This document shows, in pieces, positions 34,943 to 43,703 of a stretch of DNA of 64,000 nucleotides (within the stretch, counting starts at the first letter, position 1; each line of letters opens with the position of its first letter). Below the pieces are notes generated by a model. The model was given only the letters and a program-made list of their open reading frames with translations, searched no databases and was not told the DNA's origin. This DNA comes from Actinomyces johnsonii (GTDB taxonomy: Bacteria; Actinomycetota; Actinomycetes; Actinomycetales; Actinomycetaceae), in NCBI RefSeq assembly GCF_006546835.1, contig NZ_VICB01000003.1, positions 124,001 through 188,000 on the forward strand. The letters are read 5' to 3'. The translations under genes were made by a program, and so were the position numbers.

Positions 34943-35251
34943 GGCCGGTCAGGGGGCGAGCATTTCTCCCAGGCGCACTTCAGGTTTGTAGAAAACACAC
35001 AATGTGTGGCTGTTTGGTTCGTGTGCGTCATAAGGTCGGATTTGCTGGAAAGATCTGTGTGAAAACGACTGTCAGAGGCAAGTGTAGGAACTGCCGATGT
35101 TTGGCACATTATCTGATGTGGAGTGTTTGTGTGGAGCGGTATGATGGAGGTGTCATTTATCCGATCGATAAATTGTGGTGAATGACGAGGATGAGAATAC
35201 TCAAGTATTCTACTTGGGTTCGACGAATTCGAAGGAGAGATCTCGATAGGT
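34943..35251 (+). other. lower-GC intergenic DNA at the start of an atypical patch
   Basis: Composition drops visibly after cls (runs such as ATCGATAAATTG) and remains low to about 36.4 kb. No gene is supported. A perfect inverted repeat, GAATACT-CA-AGTATTC (35195-35210), lies 42 nt before the next start and could be an operator. Confidence 0.5.
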
Positions 35252-35724
35252 GTGACGCGAGCGCTGAGGCGGATAGGTTCTCCAATGTTGGCCTTTGTTA
35301 TGGTGATCGGAATGTTGTTCGGCTCAGCAGGGCAGGCTGTAGCTGCACCTCAATCGGTTGCGTAAAGTCCTGAGCAGGCGAAGGTGGCGGATTTTCAAAC
35401 CGAGTATAAGGCGAAAGCTTCACCTGAAGACTACCGGAAAGTGGTTGAGGCCTATGATCGACTGGTCGCGAGAAAGCCTGGCCCTGTTGAGTAGCCCGCT
35501 TCCGCGTGTGTCAGTATCCCCAGGCAGCCGTTGTTGCCTATGGCTGGTATCTGATGGCTGTTGGTGCGGTAACCGGTGTCGCTGGAGGTGCTGCGGATGG
35601 GGCGATCGTCGGTATTCCTGCTGGTGTGGTGCTCAATGGTATTGGTGCTGCTGAAGGGCTTACTGGGGTTGCGCTCGTGTATTGGACCGATCACACTTCT
35701 TGGCCTCGGCGGATCTGCGTTTGA
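35252..35724 (+). pseudogene. disrupted secreted small protein with Gly-rich hydrophobic region
   Basis: From GTG 35252 the frame gives a good signal peptide (LAFVMVIGMLFGSAGQAVAA) but meets TAA at 35363. Beyond it, in the same frame, a charged stretch continues (VADFQTEYKAKASPEDYRKV to 35494). A third piece in another frame (35506-35724) reads YPQAAVVAYGWYLMAVGAVT and GAIVGIPAGVVLNGIGAAEG. One stop and one frameshift therefore interrupt what looks like a single exported protein of about 150 residues. No family recognised; the Gly/Ala-rich hydrophobic part is like those of pore-forming bacteriocins (speculative). GGAGAG lies upstream. Confidence 0.5.
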
Positions 35725-35839
35725 TGCGGGTCTTTGATGCTGAGATCGCGGTGCAGGTTTGGTGCTAATTGTGTGCAAGCCCATACCGGGTCTCTTTCGT
35801 TAAAGAATCTGAATTTTGCTCTGAGTTTGGAATGTCGTT

Positions 35840-35966
35840 ATGTTGTCTTGGTTTATTGGGGTGACTATTTTCTGGCTGTGTATGCTGGCTGGGGGGGGTG
35901 ATTCGCTATTACCGCACTCGACAGAAAAGTGAGTATCGGCATCGAGGTGATGATGTACAAGATTGA
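35840..35966 (+). pseudogene. micro membrane protein 1, frameshifted at a G8 run
   Basis: From ATG 35840, LSWFIGVTIFWLCMLAG leads into a run of eight G (35891-35898). As written the frame stops at 35932. With seven G it would continue VIRYYRTRQKSEYRHRG to 35966, matching the two following micro genes (helix, then 'xRxYRTR', then a basic tail). A slippage-prone switch, a dead copy or a sequencing error are all possible. Confidence 0.5.
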
Positions 35967-36023
35967 GATGTCGGCTGTTTCGTTCTGAATCAGATGAGCC
36001 CGTCAAGGTGAAGAGGTGTTGCA

Positions 36024-36155
36024 ATGGGTATTCCTCAGTGGGTGTTGGCGCTAGCAGTTGGTTGGAGTGGAGTTCTGGTGGGGGTGGGGGTCCGTCTGTA
36101 CCGGACCAGGAGCTCCTGGATGCGCAAGCACCGGGACGACCAGTCCCAGCGTTGA
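36024..36155 (+). CDS. micro membrane protein 2
   Basis: 43 residues: one predicted membrane helix (WVLALAVGWSGVLVGVGV) then a basic tail (LYRTRSSWMRKHRDDQSQR). AAGAGG lies about 9 nt before the ATG. The second half is almost identical in DNA and protein to micro protein 3, which shows tandem duplication and selection on the tail. Function unknown; single-helix cationic peptides can be toxins, bacteriocin immunity proteins or membrane-complex subunits. Confidence 0.55.
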   Translation: MGIPQWVLALAVGWSGVLVGVGVRLYRTRSSWMRKHRDDQSQR

Positions 36156-36239
36156 GCCGGGCAGATCGAACAGAAGCCGACAATCAGCTGTTTCTCTTGA
36201 GGATAGGACGGGTGCTGCTACGTGATTTGGAGGTTTGCT

Positions 36240-36365
36240 ATGCCCTCATGGTTCATTGGGTCGATTCTGTTCTGGATGTGCGTGGCGCTTGGAACTGGTA
36301 TCCGTCTGTACCGGACCAGGTACTCCTGGATGCGCAAGTACCGGGATGACCAATCCCAGCGCTGA
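36240..36365 (+). CDS. micro membrane protein 3
   Basis: 41 residues: helix SWFIGSILFWMCVALGTG then LYRTRYSWMRKYRDDQSQR. GGAGG lies 7 nt before the ATG, the best ribosome site of the three. Differences from copy 2 within the tail are mostly synonymous, and the N-terminal half resembles copy 1 (SWFIG). A terminator follows 28 nt after the stop. Confidence 0.6.
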   Translation: MPSWFIGSILFWMCVALGTGIRLYRTRYSWMRKYRDDQSQR

Positions 36366-36393
36366 CCCGAGCAGATCAACAAGTATCGACGTC

Positions 36394-36428
36394 GTCGGCC
36401 CCCGCACCGGGATGGTGCGGGGGCCGAC
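36394..36428. terminator. terminator between micro genes and ABC permease
   Basis: Perfect 15-bp stem GTCGGCCCCCGCACC with loop GGGAT, between convergent genes. Confidence 0.75.
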
Positions 36429-36476
36429 TGTGTGGAACCGGAGAAAGGGTCTTATGGGGCGCGTGGGCCGGTGGGC

Positions 36477-37439
36477 TCAGACGTCTCGGCGGGTGAAGAG
36501 GACTCCGGCGATCATCATCGGGACGAGGGCCCAGGCTGCGAAGACGGCGATCGCCTGCCAGTGCTGGAGGAAGGTGGCGGTCCCGGCCTGGCCCCAGTGG
36601 TGGGACAGGCTGAAGGGATCGGCGACAGCGTCGGCCACGGTGTTGGGCAGCAGGCCCAGGACTTTGACCGCCCACTGCCAGCGGCCGGCCAAGAGCTGGA
36701 GCGGAATGGTGACGACGAACAGAAGTGAGACCACCACGGTGATGGCTCCCGCCGTCGAGCGGGTGAGGTAGCCCAGCCCCATGGCCATGAGTGCGATGAC
36801 CGTGAAAGACAGACCGGTTCCCCAGAAGAGTCCCAGATAATGGGTGTTGGTGAGTGCTCCGGCATGCCCCTTCATGAACGGGTAGGAAACCGCGTAGGAC
36901 AGGAGCACGGAGGTGACTCCCAAGATGAAGGAGAAAGCCGCCACCACGAGGGCCTTCGCCGCGAAGAGGCGGCCGCGGTGGGGGACGGCCACCACCGAGG
37001 AGCGGATCTGGCCCGAGGCGTACTCGCCGGTGACGACCAGCGCTCCCAGGACGGCTACGACGATCATGCCCAGGGTGGAGCCCGAGGAGATCATGTCCTT
37101 GGCGACGTCGGCCCGCTCTGGAGAACCGGCGTAGCCGACGGCCAGGCCCGCACCGAACAGGACCATGATGGCGATCGTGATGGCCGAGGTGATCCATGTG
37201 GAGACCAGCGTGCGGAGCTTGAGCCACTCGGCGCGAACCGCGCCGGCGACGGACTGTCTGCCGGCCACACGCGGCCGGGCCGGCCAGATGGAGGCCTCCA
37301 GGGCGCGCTGATGCGCGGTGCCCGGCTGCTGGTGAGCGGTAGTCGGGATGGCCTTCTGGGCGGCCTCGAAACGGGTGAGGCCCGTGGTGGGCGCTGCGGC
37401 TGCGGTGGTCATGGTGGGGTGGTCCTCGGGAATCCTCAT
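36477..37439 (-). CDS. ABC-2 type permease
   Basis: A 320-residue membrane subunit of an ABC exporter. After about 60 Ala/Pro-rich residues comes AVRAEWLKLRTL, then six membrane helices, with the typical VTGEYASGQIRSSVVAVPHRG after the second. It ends in TRRD, common for such subunits. Start 37439 has AGGAAG at 9 nt; ATG 37412 (GAGGA upstream) is an alternative. No ATP-binding partner lies beside it; the next gene in that direction is hrpA. Confidence 0.82.
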   Translation of the reverse strand: MRIPEDHPTMTTAAAAPTTGLTRFEAAQKAIPTTAHQQPGTAHQRALEASIWPARPRVAGRQSVAGAVRAEWLKLRTLVSTWITSAITIAIMVLFGAGLAVGYAGSPERADVAKDMISSGSTLGMIVVAVLGALVVTGEYASGQIRSSVVAVPHRGRLFAAKALVVAAFSFILGVTSVLLSYAVSYPFMKGHAGALTNTHYLGLFWGTGLSFTVIALMAMGLGYLTRSTAGAITVVVSLLFVVTIPLQLLAGRWQWAVKVLGLLPNTVADAVADPFSLSHHWGQAGTATFLQHWQAIAVFAAWALVPMMIAGVLFTRRDV

Positions 37440-37709
37440 GGTGGTCGTTCTTCCTGAATGACATCAGGCTAGGAGGGCCGGAACCCGGCGTGATCGTCCC
37501 GGTGGGCGAATATCCGCAGCGTGGAGGTACTCCCTCTGGGGGAGGAGGCGTCATCTGTGGGGATGATGAGTCGTCATGGCTCGGTACCTGGGCGGACGCA
37601 CCATAGACCTCGTGGACTGTCCCTGTGGGCTCATGAGTGGGCTCAGAACTCGGGGCCCATGGCGTGTCCGAGAGGGGCGGGGCGTTCGTGAGGTGAGCGC
37701 GCTGAGGCG

Positions 37710-40700
37710 TCAGGCGATCTGGGCGCAGAGCTTGGTGATGCGCTGGAGGCTCACCTTGCGGCTCGTGCCCAGCGTCTGGGCGAACAGGCTGACCCTCAGC
37801 TCCTCGACCATCCAACGGGCCTCCTCCAGCAGGGCCTCGCGCTGCGGATCGGCCGGCAGCGAGGCCGCCTTGGCGCGGGCCTTGTCCACCACCTCCTGGG
37901 CCTGAGAGACCTGGAAGGCCAAAGCCGCGTCCTGGGAGGCGGCCGACGGCGCCGAGGCCGCCTTCTCCACCCGCATCACCAGCGCCCTCAGGTAGCGTTC
38001 CAGATGCGCCAGATACTCGGGCGGAGTGACAGTGATGAAGCCATCGCGGATCAGGGCCGCCGCGTGCTCGCGCACCTCCTGGAGTGTGCCCAGCAGGGTT
38101 AGCGAGGTGTGCTCGCTCACCACGCGGTCCACCTCCCGGGCTGCCCTGAGTGCCGCGGCGGCCTGCCGGGCCACCCGGTAGACCTCGTCCTCGAGCTCGT
38201 CGCGCATGACGCCGACCAGGGAGGCGAAGACCTCCCGCGTGCGCACCTCGGCCAGCGGACTGCCGGAGGCTGACGCTGCCCAGCGCCCGGCCACGATTCG
38301 CGCCCCGGCAACCTGCATGTCCTCCACCAGCGCCTCAGTACTCCGATAGGGACTGGCCGCCAGGATCAGCGACTCCTGCGCGCTCCACCGGCTCGTCACC
38401 CGGGCCGTCGGCAGTGCGGTGCGGGCCAGCGCCAGCGCCGTGACCCCGGCGCCGTGGGCGCCCAGCTGGGCGACGGCGTCGGGCAGGATCCTCAAATCCG
38501 CGCTCCTGGCCGAGGCCACCACCAGCGCCGGATAGCCGCGCACCACCAGGCCGGCCCGTCCCGCCGACTCCACCGAGGCCGGGATCGTCGAACCGTCCGG
38601 GTCGCCGAGGCCCGGCACGCCACTGGGCCAGTCGGTCAGCCCCTTACGCTCCGCCAAACCGGCGCCGGCCCCGGCGGTCCCCGTGGTCCCGGCAGCGCCG
38701 TCGGGGCGCTGGGCGACAGCAACCTGCCCGGCCTTCTTCTTGCGCCCCTTGCGGTCGGGTCTGCCGTCCGCGCCCCGCGAGCCCTGGCGCTCCTGCGCCT
38801 CGGCCATCGCCTGCGCCAGCGCGCCGCGCACCACCGAGCGCACGGCTGCCTCCGTCCTGCCCGACAGCCGCTGCTGGAGCGAGACCAGGTCCCGGCCGCG
38901 ATCGATGACCCTGCCCCGGCCGTCCAGGGCCGCGAAGCCCATCGCCAGGTGGTCCGGGAGCCGCTGGGCGGCCTCGGCCCAGTCGGCCTCTGTGATCTCC
39001 ACCCCTTTGAGGCGGGACACCACCCGACTGAAGGCCTCCTCGAAGGGCACCTCCGGGCAGCTCGCGCCGGGCGGCGTCGGGAACTCCTGCTCGATCTGGG
39101 CCCGCACCTGGGCACCCACGTCTGGGGCCGGCACCAGCTGGCGGCGCACCCGCTTGGGCAGTGCCCTGATCGTGGCCACGCACAGCTCGGCGCGCATGCC
39201 CGGCACCAGCCAGTCGAAACCATCCGGGGTCAGGCGCCCCAGCACCTCCACCGGAACCTGGACGCTGACCCCGTCCTCGGGGCGGCCCGGCTCGAAGACG
39301 TAGTCCAGGCCCAGGGTCAGGTCGCCCTGCACCCACGTGTCCGGGAAGCCGCTGGCGTCGCCCCCTCCGGGCAGCAGCAGCTCGCGGGTGAAGTCCAGCA
39401 GGTCCGGGGTGGTGCGCCGCTGCTCCTTCCACCAGGCGTCGAAGGCCGCCGCGGAGGTCACCTCCTCGGGGATGCGGTCGTCATAGAAGTCGAACAGGGC
39501 CGTGTCGTCGGCCAACAGGCCGTGCTCACGCCGACGCCGCTCCACGTCCTGAAGTTCCTCGATCAGCTCCCGGTTGCGCTCCACGAAGCCGTGCCGGGCG
39601 TGCCAGCCGCCCTCCACCAGGCCCGAGCGGATGAACATCTCCCGGGCCACCTGGCGGGCCGAGTCCGTCCCCACGCTCGCCAGCGTCACCGGCCGGTCCG
39701 CCACCAGGGTCATCCCGTAGAGCAGCACCTTCTCGTGGACCATCGCCGCCCCCTGGCGGGTCGACCAGTAGGGCTCACCGAAGACGCGGCGGGTCAGGTC
39801 CGCCCGATCCGCCACCTGCTCGATCCACCGGGAGTCCACCTTGGCCACCGTGCGGGCGAAGAGCCGGGAGGTCTCCACCAGCTCAGCGGTCATCACCCAG
39901 TCGTAGGTCTTGCGGCGTAGCCCCGAGCCCGGCCAGATCGTGAAGCGGGTCCCGCGCGCGCCGGCGTACTCCCGACGACGCTCATCCCAGTTGCCCACAT
40001 TGGACAGCAGGCCCACCAGCAGCGAGCGGTGGATCGCGTCGGCGTCGGGCGTGTCCGCACTGCGTCCCAGGGCCACGACGGCGGCCGCCACGCCCCCGTT
40101 GGCGATCTGGGCGGCGTGGCTACCCGGCTCCAGGGCCTCGGTGGCCGCCCGGATCGAGCGGGCCGTCGGCAGCTCCACCGGGGCGGCATCCAGGCCGAGC
40201 GGACGGGCAAGCTGGCGCAGCTGGGCGTGGACGTCCTGCCACTCGCGCACCCGCAGGTAGTGCAGGAACTCGGCGCGGCACATGCGCCGGAACGCCGATC
40301 CCGACAGCTCGCGGCTCTGCGTGCGCAGGTAGCGCCACAGGTTGAGATAGGTCAGGAAGTCACTGGTCAGGTCGGCGAAGCGTCGGTGCAGGGCATCGGA
40401 GGCCTCCTGCTTGTCCACCGGGCGCTCGCGCACATCCTGGATGGACAAGGCCGCCACGATGACCATGACCTCCCCGACGCAGCCCAGCTCTCCGGCCTCC
40501 AGGAGCATGCGCCCCAGGCGCGGGTCGATCGGCAGGCGCGCCAGTCGCCGACCGATCCCGGTCAGGTGCGGGCCCCTCCGACCCCGCCCGGGGGCGTCGT
40601 CGGACCGGGCGGAAGCGGCCCCAGCCGGTTCGATCGCGCCGATCTCCGTGAGCAGCTGCAGCCCGGAGCGGACCTGGCGGGAGTCGGGGGCGTCCAGGAA

Positions 40701-42479
40701 GGGGAAGTCTTCCACCGCCCCCAGCCCCAGGGCCGCCATCTGCAGGATGACGCTGGCCAGTGAGGTACGCAGGATCTCCGGCTCGGTGTACTCCGGGCGC
40801 GCCTCGAAGTCGGCCTGCGAGTAGAGGCGGATGGCGATGCCGTCGGCCACGCGTCCGCAGCGGCCCGCCCGCTGGTTGGCACTGGCCCGGCTGACCGGCT
40901 CGATCGGCAGGCGCTGGACCTTGGTGCGGTTGGAGTAGCGGGAGATGCGCGCCAGGCCCGGGTCGATGACGTAGCGGATCCCCGGAACCGTCAGGGAGGT
41001 CTCGGCCACGTTCGTGGCCAGGACGATGCGGCGCACCCGGTGGGCCTCGAAGACCCGGTGCTGCTCAGCAGCGCTCAGGCGAGAGTACAGGGGGACGACC
41101 TCGATAGCCCCCGGCGTGCGCGAGCGGCCGTCGGGTGTGTAGCGCGCCCCCAGATGGTCGATGAGGGCTGCCTCGGTGTCGCGGATGTCGCGCTCACCGG
41201 CCAGGAAGATGAGGATGTCGCCGCCGGGCTCGTCCAGCAGCTCGTCGACGGCGTCGAGGATCCCGGTCACCTGGTCCTTGGGCTCGCCGGACTCATTGGC
41301 TGCGGAGCCGGTCCGCCCCCGACCCTTGCAGCGAGCGCCCTGGTTACGCGGGCTGAGCGCGGTGGCGCCCGCCCCGGAACGGACGGCCTCCCGGCGGGCC
41401 CGCGCCGCAGCGCGCACCGCCGGGTCGGGGGAGGTCAGGGCCTCCAGCTCGGCCTCACTCAGCTCACCGGGCGCCGCCGGACCGGGCCGGGGGGTGGCCG
41501 ACCCGCTGGCCGGTGAGCCGTCGGCGTCGTCGGAGTCGGGCTTGGCGTCGTCGGGAGCCAGCGGACGGTAGCGGATCTCGACGGGATAGGTGCGCCCGGA
41601 GACCTCGATGATCGGGGCGGGAACGGTGAAGGGCTGTCCTCGGTCGCCGGTGATCTCGCGGCCGAAGTGCTCGGCGAAGCGCTCAGAGTCAATGGTGGCC
41701 GAGGTGATGATGACCTTGAGGTCCGGGCGCCGGGGCAGCAGGCGCGCCAGGTAGCCCAGGATGAAGTCGATGTTGAGGCTGCGCTCGTGAGCCTCGTCCA
41801 CGATGATCGTGTCGTAGCGGCGCAACTGGGGGTCGGACTGGATCTCCGCCAGGAGGATGCCGTCGGTCATGAGCTTGACCAGGGTGTTCTCGCCGACCTC
41901 CTCGGTGAAGCGCACCTGGTAGCCGACGACACCGCCCGGCCCGATCGGGGTGCCCAGCTCGGAGGCGATGCGCTCGGCCACGCTGCGCGCGGCGATGCGC
42001 CGCGGCTGGGTGTGGCCGATCATCCCGGTCACGCCCCGGCCCAGCTCCAGGCAGATCTTGGGCAGCTGGGTGGTCTTGCCGCTACCGGTCTCGCCGGCGA
42101 CGATGACGACCTGGTGCTCGCCGATGGCGGCGGCGATCTCCTCGCGGCGGGCCGAGACCGGCAACTCCTCGGGGTAGACGATTGCCGGGACGGCGGCGGC
42201 GCGGGCGGCGAGCTGCTCGGGGGAGTAGCCCTTCCAGGCGCTCCGGCGTCGGCCAGTGCCCTTACCGGCGCGCCGGCTCTGGCGACTGCGGCCGTGCGGG
42301 GCGCGCCTGTCCTGTTCGCCCCGCGTATCGCCGCCCTGTGCGCCGTCGGTGCTGCCAGTGTCGCCCCCACGGGGCCGTATATCGCTCTGTCCGGTACTTG
42401 GCTCATGGCCCTGCCGGCCGCTGTGCCGATCGGCCTGATCGCCGTTGTGACCCCGGTTCCGGTCCTCGCCCTGTTCCAT
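37710..42479 (-). CDS. hrpA: ATP-dependent RNA helicase HrpA
   Basis: 1589 residues. DEAH-box helicase: Walker A GETGSGKTTQ (residues 129-138), TQPRRIAA, DEAHERS (228-234), SATIDSERFAEHFG and the RecA2 motifs NVAETSLTVPG and QRAGRCGRVADG. HA2 and OB-like regions and the long DUF3418 C-terminal part follow, as in E. coli HrpA, which rescues stalled ribosomes. The first 80 residues are disordered and highly charged. Unusual is an insertion of about 90 low-complexity residues (Asp/Pro/Ala then Arg-rich; about 305-400) between the RecA domains. Confidence 0.95.
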   Translation of the reverse strand: MEQGEDRNRGHNGDQADRHSGRQGHEPSTGQSDIRPRGGDTGSTDGAQGGDTRGEQDRRAPHGRSRQSRRAGKGTGRRRSAWKGYSPEQLAARAAAVPAIVYPEELPVSARREEIAAAIGEHQVVIVAGETGSGKTTQLPKICLELGRGVTGMIGHTQPRRIAARSVAERIASELGTPIGPGGVVGYQVRFTEEVGENTLVKLMTDGILLAEIQSDPQLRRYDTIIVDEAHERSLNIDFILGYLARLLPRRPDLKVIITSATIDSERFAEHFGREITGDRGQPFTVPAPIIEVSGRTYPVEIRYRPLAPDDAKPDSDDADGSPASGSATPRPGPAAPGELSEAELEALTSPDPAVRAAARARREAVRSGAGATALSPRNQGARCKGRGRTGSAANESGEPKDQVTGILDAVDELLDEPGGDILIFLAGERDIRDTEAALIDHLGARYTPDGRSRTPGAIEVVPLYSRLSAAEQHRVFEAHRVRRIVLATNVAETSLTVPGIRYVIDPGLARISRYSNRTKVQRLPIEPVSRASANQRAGRCGRVADGIAIRLYSQADFEARPEYTEPEILRTSLASVILQMAALGLGAVEDFPFLDAPDSRQVRSGLQLLTEIGAIEPAGAASARSDDAPGRGRRGPHLTGIGRRLARLPIDPRLGRMLLEAGELGCVGEVMVIVAALSIQDVRERPVDKQEASDALHRRFADLTSDFLTYLNLWRYLRTQSRELSGSAFRRMCRAEFLHYLRVREWQDVHAQLRQLARPLGLDAAPVELPTARSIRAATEALEPGSHAAQIANGGVAAAVVALGRSADTPDADAIHRSLLVGLLSNVGNWDERRREYAGARGTRFTIWPGSGLRRKTYDWVMTAELVETSRLFARTVAKVDSRWIEQVADRADLTRRVFGEPYWSTRQGAAMVHEKVLLYGMTLVADRPVTLASVGTDSARQVAREMFIRSGLVEGGWHARHGFVERNRELIEELQDVERRRREHGLLADDTALFDFYDDRIPEEVTSAAAFDAWWKEQRRTTPDLLDFTRELLLPGGGDASGFPDTWVQGDLTLGLDYVFEPGRPEDGVSVQVPVEVLGRLTPDGFDWLVPGMRAELCVATIRALPKRVRRQLVPAPDVGAQVRAQIEQEFPTPPGASCPEVPFEEAFSRVVSRLKGVEITEADWAEAAQRLPDHLAMGFAALDGRGRVIDRGRDLVSLQQRLSGRTEAAVRSVVRGALAQAMAEAQERQGSRGADGRPDRKGRKKKAGQVAVAQRPDGAAGTTGTAGAGAGLAERKGLTDWPSGVPGLGDPDGSTIPASVESAGRAGLVVRGYPALVVASARSADLRILPDAVAQLGAHGAGVTALALARTALPTARVTSRWSAQESLILAASPYRSTEALVEDMQVAGARIVAGRWAASASGSPLAEVRTREVFASLVGVMRDELEDEVYRVARQAAAALRAAREVDRVVSEHTSLTLLGTLQEVREHAAALIRDGFITVTPPEYLAHLERYLRALVMRVEKAASAPSAASQDAALAFQVSQAQEVVDKARAKAASLPADPQREALLEEARWMVEELRVSLFAQTLGTSRKVSLQRITKLCAQIA

Positions 42480-42569
42480 AGGTTCCCTATTGTCCCCTAT
42501 ACGCGCGCCGGCGCCTCCCCGGGCCGCTGACAGCGCAGGACGGCGCGCCGCCGCCGGTCCTCCGGCCGC

Positions 42570-43391
42570 TCAGCGCAGACGACGGCGGGCCCACTCCAGG
42601 CTCAGGCGGGCGACCTCCTCCTGGGCCTGCTCCAGGTTCTTGGCGTGGACCTGCACCATCTGACTGGAGTCAGGCAGCAGCGGGAAGCCCTCGGCCGTGG
42701 CCTCAGCGGTATCCGGCAGCTCGTTGGACAGCACCCCGTGCACCATGAGCACCGGCCAGGGCAGATCCGCCAGTGTGCGCTCCGGCTCCTGCATGGAGAA
42801 GTCCGCCAGTGTCTCCTTGGACAGGACGTTCCACTCACGCGAGTTGGGGTTGTCGTCCACCAGTCGCGTCAACCCGTGCTGGGCCAGTTCATCGAGCTGC
42901 TCAGGGGAGAAGACCTCCTCCCACAGGATCGACTGCGGGCCCACGATGGCACCCACGAGCACGGCCGTGCGCACCTGCTCGGGCCGGGCCAGGAGCGCGG
43001 CCGTCGCCCCGAAACCGTTGGCGTGAATCATCTGCCGGGTGAAGCCCAGGCCGGCCAACCAGCTGGAGGCTGCGCGCAGGTCCTCGGCCTCTCCTGCCAG
43101 GGTGATGACGTCGTCGTCGGACTCTCCCAGGCCGGAGAAGTCCAGGCTGAGCGTGGCCAGGCCCGCCTCGCGGTAGCGGGCGCCGATCCGGTCCAGGCGG
43201 CCGTTCTGGCCGTGGCGGTCGGTGAGGAAGTCGTGCGCCAGCAGGACCACGCCCTCGGCCCTCGCCTCCGGGGGCTGGGCGTCGTCGGGCGTCGTGGAAA
43301 CCTCCAGATCGATCGGAGCGGCCCCGGCGGGCAGGAGAAGGGTGCCGGCCAGAGTGATCCCGCGAGGGGTGCCGATACGGACGTCGCTCAT
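42570..43391 (-). CDS. alpha/beta hydrolase-fold protein lacking the usual serine
   Basis: 273 residues with the order of a serine hydrolase: VVLLAHDF, the oxyanion/strand region LDFSGLGESD, a nucleophile-elbow region and MVHGVLSNELPD near the C-terminus. The elbow, normally GxSxG, reads IHANGFGATAAL, so Gly stands where Ser is expected. It may be non-enzymatic or use another residue. TAGGTT lies 6 nt before ATG 43391 (leaderless). Substrate unknown. Confidence 0.75.
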   Translation of the reverse strand: MSDVRIGTPRGITLAGTLLLPAGAAPIDLEVSTTPDDAQPPEARAEGVVLLAHDFLTDRHGQNGRLDRIGARYREAGLATLSLDFSGLGESDDDVITLAGEAEDLRAASSWLAGLGFTRQMIHANGFGATAALLARPEQVRTAVLVGAIVGPQSILWEEVFSPEQLDELAQHGLTRLVDDNPNSREWNVLSKETLADFSMQEPERTLADLPWPVLMVHGVLSNELPDTAEATAEGFPLLPDSSQMVQVHAKNLEQAQEEVARLSLEWARRRLR

Positions 43392-43655
43392 GGGGTCAAC
43401 CTAAGACAGAAAATAGGGACGGTCATGGGGCTCATGGGGGGAGTTGTCCCGATTGCGCTTCCAGCGTGAAGGTGGCGTCTGGGCCGCCATCCGCACCGGG
43501 GACTGTGGGTATCCACGAACTGTGAGGATTTTACGATGGTGGATGACGGGCTGTGGAAAGCGGGCGATCGGAGAGGGGGCGAGGACGGACACTGGGGCCC
43601 GCACTGGATCGTGCGGGGCTGTCCCCTTCGCTCAGTGCGGGGGACGGGGAGCACT

Positions 43656-43692
43656 CGCCGAGAGGCACGGCTGCCGACTGGGCCTCTCGGCG
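43656..43692 (-). terminator. terminator after cutC
   Basis: 11-bp stem CGCCGAGAGGC/GCCTCTCGGCG with a 15-nt loop, 12 nt beyond the cutC stop. The remainder of 43392-43655 holds nothing I can support. Confidence 0.6.
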
Positions 43693-43703
43693 TTGCCCTG
43701 GCG

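Noticed and set aside
42182-42530. Plus-strand open frames over the 5' end of hrpA with hydrophobic stretches
   Set aside because: They lie opposite the disordered N-terminus of HrpA and reflect its biased codons.
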